Of a stretch of 64,000 nt of DNA, positions 51,182 through 59,132 are shown piece after piece. Position 1 is the first letter of the stretch. Each line of letters starts with the position of its first letter. Origin of the DNA: RGIG3102 sp964649845 (GTDB taxonomy: Bacteria; Bacillota; Clostridia; Oscillospirales; Ruminococcaceae); assembly GCA_964649845.1 (NCBI GenBank), contig CAZYSS010000001.1, forward strand, positions 1 to 64,000. The letters are read 5' to 3'. The translations under genes were made by a program, and so were the position numbers. Under the pieces are notes generated by a model. The model was given only the letters and a program-made list of their open reading frames with translations. It did no database searches and had not been told where the DNA came from.

Positions 51182-52119
51182 TGTATCTTCTCCAGTTTTT
51201 GTTGTACTGATATGATTTCTGCCTTTGCGCCCTTTACCATATCATCGATAATGGCTGCAACGGTTTTTATTTCGTTGCACAGGCCTGCAATCTGGCCCAT
51301 CATAACAGAGCCATCCTGAATATCGCCGTCAGAAACAGCTCTGCGCAGGGCACCCAGGGTGAGTTTTTCCAGTTCCTGTCTGTCGGCGCCCTGTTTTTCC
51401 AGATGCAGATAAAGGCGACTCATACGGTTTTTATAAATGCGCACCGGTGTGCCGCCTGTGCGACCCGTAACGGTGGTGTCTGTGTCTTTTGCTTTAAGTA
51501 CAGCCTGCTTGTAATTTGTGTGGATTGGACATTCTTCGCTTACCAGCAGACAGGTGCCAATCTGCACCCCCTCTGCCCCCAGAGCCAGGGCAGCAGTCAG
51601 TCCGCGGCTGTCTGCAATGCCACCTGCAGCAATGACAGGAATGGACACAGCATCTGCCACCTGCGGCACCAGAGCCATGGTGGTCTGTTCTCCTATGTGT
51701 CCCCCTGCTTCACAGCCTTCCACAATCAGCGCATCTGCCCCTGCGCGCTGCATACGCACAGCCAGCGCCACACTGGGCACCACAGGTATAACAACTGCAC
51801 CGCTGGCTTTCAGGGCATTTATATACACACCCGGATTGCCTGCACCAGTGGTGACTACAGCCACCTTTTCCTGGCATAGCATTTCCATCATCTGCGGTGT
51901 GTTGGGGTTCAAAAGCATTACATTCACGCCAAAGGGTTTGTCTGTAAGGCTGCGGCAATCGGTAATTGCCTGTCTGGCCCGGTCCACAGTCATACCACCT
52001 GTGGCAATAATACCCAGACCACCCCGGTTGGAAACCGCTGCGGCAAAAGGTGCGGTGGCTATATTTGCCATAGCACCCTGAATAACAGGGTATTTTATAT
52101 TCAGCATTTCGTTTATCAT
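51175..52119 (-). CDS. fabK: enoyl-ACP reductase FabK
   Basis: FMN-dependent NAD(P)H enoyl-ACP reductase that completes each elongation cycle. The protein is 314 aa, the length of pneumococcal FabK. Features: KYPVIQGAMANIATAPFAAAVSN, GFGVNVML-type GVNVMLLNP, VEGCEAGGHIGEQTTMALVPQ, and IAAGGIADSRGLTAALALGAEGVQIGT. AGGAG lies 7 bases before the ATG at 52119. It replaces FabI, which is not seen. Its close neighbour is the four-Cys paralogue. Confidence 0.93.
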   Translation of the reverse strand: MINEMLNIKYPVIQGAMANIATAPFAAAVSNRGGLGIIATGGMTVDRARQAITDCRSLTDKPFGVNVMLLNPNTPQMMEMLCQEKVAVVTTGAGNPGVYINALKASGAVVIPVVPSVALAVRMQRAGADALIVEGCEAGGHIGEQTTMALVPQVADAVSIPVIAAGGIADSRGLTAALALGAEGVQIGTCLLVSEECPIHTNYKQAVLKAKDTDTTVTGRTGGTPVRIYKNRMSRLYLHLEKQGADRQELEKLTLGALRRAVSDGDIQDGSVMMGQIAGLCNEIKTVAAIIDDMVKGAKAEIISVQQKLEKIQC

Positions 52120-52135
52120 ATATATCTCCTGTAAA

Positions 52136-53104
52136 TCACAGCTCTAAATATGCAGAGCCGTAGGTAAATCCACCGCCAAAGCCCACAAGGATAATTTTCA
52201 TTCCCTGTTTCAGTAATCCCTGCTCATGTGCCTGGGCAAAAGCAATGGGGATACTGGCGGCTGATGTGTTGCCAAAGTCTGCCAGATTGGTAAAGAACCT
52301 GTCCAGCGGCAGCTTCATACGGCGTGCCACGTGGGAAATAATCCTCATATTGGCCTGATGGGGGATAATAAGGTCTATTTCATCAATTGTTCTGCCTGCC
52401 ATGGTCAGTGCTTCAGCGATGGCCTGTTCCATGGCCCTGATGGCAAAGCGGAAAACTTCGTTGCCATCCATCTGCAGATAACCAAAGGTTTTTTCTGTGT
52501 TCTGCAATGCAGGGTGCATCGGCAGCGCTGCCGCCTGCAGGGTACCGCTGCTGTCCCCTATGCTCTGGGCATAGAAATGGAGCTGTTTTTCGCTGTCTGC
52601 CGCCTGCATTACAAACGCCCCTGCGCCGTCACCAAACAGGACACAGGTATTGCGGTCTGTCCAGTCAATCAGCTTTGACAGGGTTTCCGCCCCGATTACA
52701 AGAGCACATTTATATTGCCCAAGCATTGCCGCCGCTATATGTGCGGCATACAGAAAGCCGCTGCAGGCTGCATTTACGTCAAAGGCCATTACGTGATTGC
52801 CGTTGAGCCCCAGCATGTCCTGTACGAGACAGGCTGTGGACGGGGTGAAATTGTCTGCCGTCATAGTGGCCACAATAATCAGGTCTATTTCATTTTTGTC
52901 GATGCCTGAATTTTCTATGGCTTTTACTGCGGCGCGGTACGCCAGCTGTGAGGTATTTTCATCTGTGCTGACATATCGGCTGTGAATGCCTGTGCGTGTG
53001 ACAATCCATTGGTTAGACGTGTCCACCACCTGCGCCAGGTCATCGTTTGTGATACGTTGCCCTGCAACGGCATAGCCGCTGCCGGAAATCAGTATATTGT
53101 TCAT
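52136..53104 (-). CDS. fabH: 3-oxoacyl-ACP synthase III (FabH)
   Basis: Starts fatty-acid synthesis by condensing acyl-CoA with malonyl-ACP. The protein is 322 aa with catalytic C in AFDVNAACSGFLYA, H in LIIPHQANMRI and N in FGNTSAASIPIA. It opens with ISGSGYAVAGQRITNDDLA and IVTRTGI. The start overlaps the end of accDA by 4 bases, so translation is coupled to the carboxylase subunit. fabK follows. Confidence 0.97.
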   Translation of the reverse strand: MNNILISGSGYAVAGQRITNDDLAQVVDTSNQWIVTRTGIHSRYVSTDENTSQLAYRAAVKAIENSGIDKNEIDLIIVATMTADNFTPSTACLVQDMLGLNGNHVMAFDVNAACSGFLYAAHIAAAMLGQYKCALVIGAETLSKLIDWTDRNTCVLFGDGAGAFVMQAADSEKQLHFYAQSIGDSSGTLQAAALPMHPALQNTEKTFGYLQMDGNEVFRFAIRAMEQAIAEALTMAGRTIDEIDLIIPHQANMRIISHVARRMKLPLDRFFTNLADFGNTSAASIPIAFAQAHEQGLLKQGMKIILVGFGGGFTYGSAYLEL

Positions 53105-54825
53105 TCTGTTGTTCCTATTCTGCGGAATTTTGCATAGCGTTCGTCCAGCAGTGTTTTTTCTTTTTTCTTCATCAGCTGTACCAATTCACTGTAAATACAG
53201 CTGTCTATAGCCTGTGCCACAGCAGGTATGTTTTCCTGTGCGCCGCCGGCAGGTTCGCGGATGATATGGTCTATGATGCCTTTCTCTTTCAGATGATATG
53301 CTGTCAGTTCCATAGCCTCTGCCGCTTCCTGCACACGGCTGCCATCTTTCCACAGTATGCTGGCAAAGCCTTCCGGTGAAAGTATGGAGTAAACCGCGTT
53401 TTCCAGCATTACAATCCTGTCTGCCACCGACAGCGCCAGAGCACCGCCGCTGCCGCCCTCTGACAGCACCACGCAGATAACAGGTGTTTTCAGTCCGGAA
53501 AATATCTGCAGACACTGGGCGATAGCCTGTGCCTGGCCGCGTTCCTCTGCACCTTTGCCGGGATATGCCCCGGATGTATCCACAAAAGTGATTACCGGGC
53601 GGTGGAATTTTTCCGCCTGCTGTGCAAGGCGTATTGCCTTGCGGTAGCCTTCCGGGTGCATCATACCAAAGTTTTTATCAATATTTTCCTGCAGGTTTTT
53701 GCCTTTTGTCTGTGCCAGTACTGTGACAGGCATACCGTGGAAATCTGCAATACCTGCCAGCAGAGCGCCGTCATCCCCGTAATATCTGTCCCCGTGGAGA
53801 GGGATAAAGTTTTCAAACAGCAGTGGCAGATAGTCCTGTGATTTTGGTCTGTCCGGCGCACGGGCGGTCTGCACGCGCTGCCAGGCGGTGATACCACGGC
53901 TGTTTTTCATACGTGAGGTCTGGTAAAAATCCCTGCGACTTTTCCTGCTGTGCATACTGTGGCTGCCACTGTGCATCGCCAGCAGGCCGGCAATTGTGGT
54001 TTTTATATCTTTTCGCTGTGCTATAATGTCCACAAAACCCTTTTGTTGCAGAAACTGTGAAGTCTGGAAATGCTCCGGCAGTTGCTGGTTGATGGTTTTT
54101 TCTATAACTCGCTTGCCTGCAAAACCGATGGTGGCGTCAGGCTCTGCGATAATAATATCCCCCAGCATTGCAAAGCTGGCAGAAACTCCTCCTGTGGTGG
54201 GGTGGGTAAGCAGTGAAATGTACAGGCCGCCTTTTTCTGAAAAGCGTTTCAGGGCGGCGGTGGTTTTGCTCATCTGGAACAGCGATATGATACCCTCCTG
54301 CATACGGGCACCTCCGCTGGTGCAGGAGATTACAAGCGGCAGACCTTTTCTGGTTGCCAGTTCAATCAGTCGGGTGATTTTTTCACCCACCACACTGCCC
54401 ATGCTGCCCATCATAAAATAGCTGTCCATAACCGCTATGGCGCATTTTGTGCCGCCTATTGTGGCCGTGCCGCAGACCACAGCCTCATTCAGACCTGTTT
54501 CAGCCTTGTATTTTTCCAGCTTTTCTGTATAGCCTTCAAAGCTGTCAGAATCTGTGGTGGTCATATTGCGGTCTGTTTCCCTGAAAGAGTTTTCGTCCGT
54601 CAGCTGGCAGATTCTCTCTCTGGCGCTGATTCTGTAATGATTGCCGCAGTGCAGGCAGACATACAGGTTTTCTTTCAGTTGTGTGTATGTGCATATCTGT
54701 CCGCAGGAGGGGCAGGCGTTTGTCTTTTTGTCCTGTTTAGGACTATTATTGTCTTTATTTGCTTTTTTTCGCCGTTGCTGAAAGCTGGTCAGCCGCTGCT
54801 GTCTGTTTTTAAACAAAATATTCAT
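53101..54825 (-). CDS. accDA: fused acetyl-CoA carboxylase carboxyltransferase beta-alpha (AccD-AccA)
   Basis: A 574-aa single chain for the carboxyltransferase, which moves CO2 from biotin to acetyl-CoA. Residues 36-290 are AccD: zinc ribbon C38, C41, C57, C60 (NACPSCGQ, YVCLHC), then SCTSGGARMQEGI and TTGGVSASFAMLGD. Residues about 312-574 are AccA: ITAWQRVQTARAPDRP, FIPLHGDRYYGDD, TFVDTSGAYPGKGAEERGQ and LSEGGSGGALA. The usual N-terminal helical part of AccA is missing, so the fusion joins AccD to the AccA core. In most bacteria these are separate genes. Confidence 0.94.
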   Translation of the reverse strand: MNILFKNRQQRLTSFQQRRKKANKDNNSPKQDKKTNACPSCGQICTYTQLKENLYVCLHCGNHYRISARERICQLTDENSFRETDRNMTTTDSDSFEGYTEKLEKYKAETGLNEAVVCGTATIGGTKCAIAVMDSYFMMGSMGSVVGEKITRLIELATRKGLPLVISCTSGGARMQEGIISLFQMSKTTAALKRFSEKGGLYISLLTHPTTGGVSASFAMLGDIIIAEPDATIGFAGKRVIEKTINQQLPEHFQTSQFLQQKGFVDIIAQRKDIKTTIAGLLAMHSGSHSMHSRKSRRDFYQTSRMKNSRGITAWQRVQTARAPDRPKSQDYLPLLFENFIPLHGDRYYGDDGALLAGIADFHGMPVTVLAQTKGKNLQENIDKNFGMMHPEGYRKAIRLAQQAEKFHRPVITFVDTSGAYPGKGAEERGQAQAIAQCLQIFSGLKTPVICVVLSEGGSGGALALSVADRIVMLENAVYSILSPEGFASILWKDGSRVQEAAEAMELTAYHLKEKGIIDHIIREPAGGAQENIPAVAQAIDSCIYSELVQLMKKKEKTLLDERYAKFRRIGTTE

Positions 54826-56176
54826 TGTCTTTCAGTTCCTGTATAAACCTCTGTGCAAAAGAGGTGTCATAGCTGCCCTCCACAAAGGTTTTGTTGTGCA
54901 GTGCCAGATAATGAAATTCTATATTGGTCTCCACTCCGCCTATAATCAATTCTTCCAGTGCACCGCGCATTTTACGTATGCATTCCAGACGGGATGGCCG
55001 GAATGTGATAAGTTTTAAAATCATTGAATCATAGTAGGGCGAAATGGTGTATTCGTTGTATACTGCGCTGTCTATGCGCACGCCTTTGCCCCCCGGCAGA
55101 TGAAGAAAGCTGATTATTCCCGGTGCTGGGGCAAAATCCCTGCGGATATTTTCTGCATTGATGCGGCATTCCATAGCATAGCCGGACAGTTGTACATCCT
55201 GCTGTTTTATGGTCAGCTTATGGCCTGCAGCAGCCTTTATCTGCTGCTTTACAATATCCACATTGCATACCATCTCTGTGACAGGGTGCTCCACCTGTAT
55301 ACGTGTGTTCATCTCCATAAAATAATGGTTGCCGTCCTTGTCCAGCAGGAATTCCACCGTGCCGGCAGAATCATAGCCCACATATCTGCAGGCTTTTACC
55401 GCATCTGCCACCAGTTTTTCACGGGTAGATGCATCCAGAACAAAGCAGGGGGCTTCCTCTATCATTTTCTGGTTTCGGCGTTGGAATGAACAGTCGCGTT
55501 CATAAAGGTGAATGACATTGCCGTGCTTGTCTGCAATAATCTGCACCTCTATATGTTTGGGGTTCTGTATATACTTTTCCATATATACTTCATCGTTGCC
55601 AAAGGCTGCCAGAGCCTCTGCCTTTGCGGCGAGAAAAGCCGCCTCAAACTCTGATTCTTCCTTTACGATGCGTATGCCTCTGCCGCCGCCCCCTGCGCTG
55701 GCCTTTATCATAACAGGCCAGGTGATTTCTGCAGCCTTTTCAAGACCTGTTTTCACATCCTGCACAGGCTGTTTGCTGCCAGGCACCACAGGCACACCTG
55801 CAGCCATCATAAGCTGGCGCGCTGTGGCTTTGTTGCCCATTTTTTCAATCACTTCAGGTGATGGACCGATAAAAATCAGACCTTTTTCCTGTACCATACG
55901 GGCAAAAGACGGATTTTCGCTGAGGAAACCAAAGCCGGGGTGTATGGCATCACAGCCGGTATTGATAGCCGCCTGGATAAGATTGTTCATATTCAGATAG
56001 CTGTCTGCCGGGCGCGGACCTCCTATACACACAGAATCTGTGGCCAGCTGCAGATGCAGGGCATCCCTGTCTGCGGTGGAGTACACCGCCACAGTTTCTA
56101 TCCCCATTTCCCTGCAGGTGCGGATAATGCGCACTGCGATTTCGCCGCGGTTTGCAATCAGGATTTTACGAATCAT
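54809..56176 (-). CDS. accC: biotin carboxylase subunit of acetyl-CoA carboxylase
   Basis: ATP-grasp enzyme that carboxylates the biotin on AccB. The protein is 455 aa, standard length. Motifs: ILIANRGEIAVRIIRTCREMG, HPGFGFLSENPSFA, ASAGGGGRGI, ERDCSFQRRNQKMIEEAP and MEMNTRIQVEHPVTEMV. The start overlaps the accB stop by 11 bases and the end overlaps the accDA start by 17 bases, so translation of the subunits is tightly coupled. Confidence 0.98.
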   Translation of the reverse strand: MIRKILIANRGEIAVRIIRTCREMGIETVAVYSTADRDALHLQLATDSVCIGGPRPADSYLNMNNLIQAAINTGCDAIHPGFGFLSENPSFARMVQEKGLIFIGPSPEVIEKMGNKATARQLMMAAGVPVVPGSKQPVQDVKTGLEKAAEITWPVMIKASAGGGGRGIRIVKEESEFEAAFLAAKAEALAAFGNDEVYMEKYIQNPKHIEVQIIADKHGNVIHLYERDCSFQRRNQKMIEEAPCFVLDASTREKLVADAVKACRYVGYDSAGTVEFLLDKDGNHYFMEMNTRIQVEHPVTEMVCNVDIVKQQIKAAAGHKLTIKQQDVQLSGYAMECRINAENIRRDFAPAPGIISFLHLPGGKGVRIDSAVYNEYTISPYYDSMILKLITFRPSRLECIRKMRGALEELIIGGVETNIEFHYLALHNKTFVEGSYDTSFAQRFIQELKDNEYFV

Positions 56177-56576
56177 TTTTGTCTCCTATAGCAATAAGGT
56201 CATCATCATACTGGACCATATCACCGTTTTTCACCTTGATGTCTGTAATCCAGCCGGATTTCGGGGCTTTGATTTCGTTCATCACTTTCATTGCCTCGAT
56301 GATACACAGCGTGTCTCCCCGGTTTACATAGCTGCCTTTCTGTACAAAAGGCGGTTTGTCCGCCGCCGGTGCTGCATAGAATGTACCCACCAGCGGTGAT
56401 TTAACATACTCTGCCTGTGGCCGCTGTGTTTCCGGCTGTGCCGCCACAGATGCTGTCTGTGAAGATGTATATTCTCTTTTCAGTTTCAGTTTAATATTTT
56501 CCGCTTCCAGTTCCATTGCGGACAGAGTGCTGTTTTCAAACACCGCCACAACGTCTTTCAAAAGCTGTATGTCCAT
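56166..56576 (-). CDS. accB: biotin carboxyl carrier protein
   Basis: Carries biotin between AccC and the carboxyltransferase. The protein is 136 aa with an N-terminal helical part, a Gln/Pro/Ala linker (about 40-58) and a biotinyl domain (about 60-136) with CIIEAMKVMNEI; K97 is the biotinylation site. BirA encoded at 45929 should modify it. accC overlaps its end by 11 bases; acpP lies 57 bases upstream. Confidence 0.97.
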   Translation of the reverse strand: MDIQLLKDVVAVFENSTLSAMELEAENIKLKLKREYTSSQTASVAAQPETQRPQAEYVKSPLVGTFYAAPAADKPPFVQKGSYVNRGDTLCIIEAMKVMNEIKAPKSGWITDIKVKNGDMVQYDDDLIAIGDKNDS

Positions 56577-56633
56577 AATTTTGCTCCTATAGGAAAATGA
56601 GCCAGCAAATCTGGCTCATCTCCGGGAAAGTGT

Positions 56634-56858
56634 TTATTTTTTTGCGTTGATGAGGTCTATAATATCCTGAACAGTTACCAGTGCGGCAAGTTCTTCGTCT
56701 TCGATGCGGATGTCGAATTCTGTTTCCAGTTCCAGAGAAAGCTCTACTGCGGAAAGAGAGTCGATATCAAGATCTTCTTTCAGTCTTGCCTGTGGTGTGA
56801 TTTTTTCTTCATCCACGATAATTGCGTCTACCAGTACCTTTTTTACCTGTTCTAACAT
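56634..56858 (-). CDS. acpP: acyl carrier protein
   Basis: A 74-aa acidic protein that carries growing acyl chains. S34 in EDLDIDSLSAVEL is the 4'-phosphopantetheine attachment Ser. It is the first gene of the fatty-acid operon, following three palindromic operators, and has an AAGGAGA site before the ATG. Confidence 0.97.
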   Translation of the reverse strand: MLEQVKKVLVDAIIVDEEKITPQARLKEDLDIDSLSAVELSLELETEFDIRIEDEELAALVTVQDIIDLINAKK

Positions 56859-56877
56859 AGTATTTCTCCTTTAAAAT

Positions 56878-56972
56878 TACTTTGATATTCAAAGTATTAA
56901 TCCAAAATTTTAATTACTTCGATATTCGAAGTAATCTGAAGCCTATTATAATTATTTCGACTATCGAAGTAA
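56878..56972 (-). promoter_or_regulatory. three FabT-like operators before the fatty-acid operon
   Basis: Three palindromes share TTYGAYTATCRAA-type cores: TACTTTGATATTCAAAGTA (56878-56896), a perfect 23-bp palindrome centred on TTCGATATTCGAA (56913-56935), and TTATTTCGACTATCGAAGTAA (56952-56972, one mismatch). Centres are about 37 and 38 bp apart. They resemble FabT (MarR-type) boxes and lie just downstream of a MarR gene, in the acpP leader, so regulation of the operon by that protein is inferred. Confidence 0.8.
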
Positions 56973-57049
56973 ATACCTTTTTGCCATATTTAACATTTTT
57001 TTCACATTTTTCCACAATCTGTGAAATTAATTTATAAAAACAGGCAACA

Positions 57050-57084
57050 AAAAAGGCATCTGCAGTAATTATTGCAGATGCCTT
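57050..57084 (-). terminator. terminator of the marR/fabT gene
   Basis: AAAGGCATCTGCA pairs with TGCAGATGCCTTT, followed by a T run on the minus strand. It separates the regulator from the fatty-acid operon. Confidence 0.9.
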
Positions 57085-57090
57085 TGGCTT

Positions 57091-57552
57091 TTATTCCTTG
57101 ATTTGTGTTTTGTCGTGATATTCTTCACGGAAATATTCCAGAATATTTTCCAATGTATCTATCAGCAGTTCGTTTTCATCCAGACCCAGGTCGTGAACAG
57201 CTTTGTTTATCATATGCTCGTGAAATTCCTCGTGGATCTTCAGCACTTCCAGTGCTTTGTCTGTGATGGAAACACGTGTGATACGTTTGTCGTGCTCATC
57301 CTTATAGCGGACAGCATATCCCTTTTTCTCCAGATTTGCCACATTGCTGGTCAGGGTGCTCTGAGCCACCATACAGCGGCGTGCAACATAGGTCATACTG
57401 TTGTCGCTGGCTTTCTGGATGCTTTCCAGAGTGTGTACTTCGTGCATTGTCAGCTTTACACCCTGGTCTTTCAGGTTTTTTTCCTCTATATAGAGGATAT
57501 AGTTGAACAGGCCTACCAGCAGCTCGTTCAGGGTGTGTTTTGTTCTGTCCAT
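57091..57552 (-). CDS. fabT: MarR-family regulator, FabT-like
   Basis: A 153-aa winged-helix regulator. Helix-turn-helix region: MTYVARRCMVAQSTLTSNVANLEKKGYAVR; wing: DEHDKRITRVSITDKALEVL. The ATG at 57552 is preferred to 57594 because CGGAGAA lies shortly before it and the extra 14 residues are Lys/Arg-rich leader. Position directly upstream of the fatty-acid operon, and the three TTCGA..TCGAA palindromes, are the reason for the FabT call (FabT represses fab genes in streptococci, helped by acyl-ACP). A role as FabT is inferred from context, not from a specific motif. Confidence 0.8.
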   Translation of the reverse strand: MDRTKHTLNELLVGLFNYILYIEEKNLKDQGVKLTMHEVHTLESIQKASDNSMTYVARRCMVAQSTLTSNVANLEKKGYAVRYKDEHDKRITRVSITDKALEVLKIHEEFHEHMINKAVHDLGLDENELLIDTLENILEYFREEYHDKTQIKE

Positions 57553-57632
57553 TACTTTTCTCCGTTTCTCATTGCTGCTTTTTATTATATACAAAAAAAG
57601 TGCATTTTGTAAACAGTTTCACTATAAAACTT

Positions 57633-58046
57633 TTATATCAATATGCCGTCACAATGGTCAATTTCGTGCTGAATAATCTGTGCAGTAAAGCCTGTGAATG
57701 TTTTGATTTTTGGTTTCAGTTCTGTGGTCTGCCACTGTACCTTTATAGAACGATAGCGTGTTGCGGGACGCGGACCTCCCAGCAGAGACAGACAGCTTTC
57801 CTGTGTGGTGTACTGACCGGATTTTTTGATGATGACAGGGTTCAGCATAACCAGATATTCGCCATCATTGTCCACAGCGATAATGCGCTTTGTGTGGCCT
57901 ATCATATTTGCCGCCATACCCACACAACTGTCCGAATGAGCAATCAGGGTTTCCAGCAGGTCTGTGGCAATCTGTATATCCTCCTGCGTGGCAGGGATGG
58001 CTTTCAGTGAAAGAAAGGCAGGGTCGTGGATTAATTCTTTTATCAT
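57633..58046 (-). CDS. def: peptide deformylase
   Basis: Removes the formyl group from nascent proteins. The protein is 137 aa, shorter than the 150-190 of most deformylases. The three motifs appear in modified form: GMAANMIG for GxGxAAxQ, ESCLSL for EGCLS, and QHEIDHCDGIL with the HExxH metal site. The Gln of motif 1 is replaced by Met and a Cys follows the HExxH His, so it may be a divergent second deformylase. AAGGTGA precedes the start. Confidence 0.85.
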   Translation of the reverse strand: MIKELIHDPAFLSLKAIPATQEDIQIATDLLETLIAHSDSCVGMAANMIGHTKRIIAVDNDGEYLVMLNPVIIKKSGQYTTQESCLSLLGGPRPATRYRSIKVQWQTTELKPKIKTFTGFTAQIIQHEIDHCDGILI

Positions 58047-58219
58047 AGTATCACCTTCCGGTTAAAGTATAATTTAAGGATAGCATAAATATGATGAGGT
58101 GTAAATGGGGAGGGTTTTTGAGAACTATTTGAATAACTACATAATCTAACTTTTGTATTTATGACGACTTGTTGTAGCATTTACTCTATAAAAATATATA
58201 CTTTAGTGTAATTATAACG

Positions 58220-58520
58220 TTTTTCAACGCTGCGCTGGCGTTACTTTTGGTGGCAAAAGTAACCAAAACCGCGGGGGTTGCGATTCCCCCGCGCCCCACA
58301 AACGCTGCACAGTGTGTGGAATGCTACGCCTGCTACAAATCGGAAAAAATTATAAACCTCACTCACGATGTTCGTTCGCACTGTAATTTTTCCTCGATTT
58401 ACGTAATTAACATTCAACCTGCTTACGCCCTTGAATGTTAATTACTTTCCGCAGACTGCGCGATTATTATTCGGGGAAATACTTTCCCCGAACCCCTTTC
58501 TGGAGGGGCGATTCACGAAT
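58220..58520. repeat. palindrome-rich non-coding block
   Basis: This roughly 300-base stretch has no convincing gene. Perfect inverted repeats include GTTACTTTTG/CAAAAGTAAC (58240-58263), GCGGGGG/CCCCCGC (58271-58292), a 15-bp pair GTAATTAACATTCAA with its complement (58403-58445), and TTCGGGGAAA/TTTCCCCGAA (58470-58492). Composition is richer in GC than the flanking DNA. It may be a dispersed element; its relatives are not visible in this window. Confidence 0.6.
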
Positions 58521-58543
58521 TGCCCATCAGCTCTTCACAAAGC

Positions 58544-58568
58544 AAAAGCGGTGACAGGCACCGCTTTC
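58544..58568 (-). terminator. terminator of the nitroreductase gene
   Basis: AAGCGGTG pairs with CACCGCTT around ACAGG just past the stop on the minus strand. The T run is modest on that side. Confidence 0.6.
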
Positions 58569-58574
58569 AGTTTA

Positions 58575-59108
58575 TTATTTTTTGAAAACTGCGATTTCAT
58601 CCACAGACAAGCGTGGACGTGCATCAGGGTCAATATCAGGATAACCGATTGACAGCACACATACAATTTCCTGTGTGTCAGGGATTTCAAAATATTCCCT
58701 GATAGCCTTTTCATCATATACGCCCATAATCAGACTGCCCAGACCCATATCCAGGGCTTTCAGGCAGATGTTCTGTACCCGCAGTCCGTTGTCAAAATGG
58801 AGAAAGCCGTCATCCAGATGGGTGCGAGCACTGCCGTCTTTGTTATATCCGGATGTACCTTTTACAACTGCTGTAACAATAAGTACAGGAGCGTTAATAA
58901 CGTTTTTCTGATTGAATTCAGGCAGCATTGCAGCAACAGCGTCACGGGCATCGCCCATAGCCACATAATAACGGGATGGCTGGCTGTTGGTCCAGGATGG
59001 TGCCAGGGATGCAGCTTTCAGGATTTCTCTCACCTGTTCTTCAGTCACTGACATATCCTTGTATTTGCGGATACTTCTTCTGTTTTCAATAGCTTTTGTC
59101 AGTTCCAT
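58575..59108 (-). CDS. nitroreductase-family flavoprotein
   Basis: A 177-aa FMN-dependent oxidoreductase that probably works as a dimer. The start AIENRRSIRKYKDMSVTEEQVREIL and the FMN-contacting LAPSWTNSQPSRYYV are typical, as is GLGSLIMGVY later. Substrates of this group range from quinones to nitro compounds and cannot be predicted. AAAGGAGA precedes the ATG. It lies 24 bases downstream of the GH3 gene on the same strand. Confidence 0.9.
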   Translation of the reverse strand: MELTKAIENRRSIRKYKDMSVTEEQVREILKAASLAPSWTNSQPSRYYVAMGDARDAVAAMLPEFNQKNVINAPVLIVTAVVKGTSGYNKDGSARTHLDDGFLHFDNGLRVQNICLKALDMGLGSLIMGVYDEKAIREYFEIPDTQEIVCVLSIGYPDIDPDARPRLSVDEIAVFKK

Positions 59109-59132
59109 AGTAATCTCCTTTATTCTGTAAAA

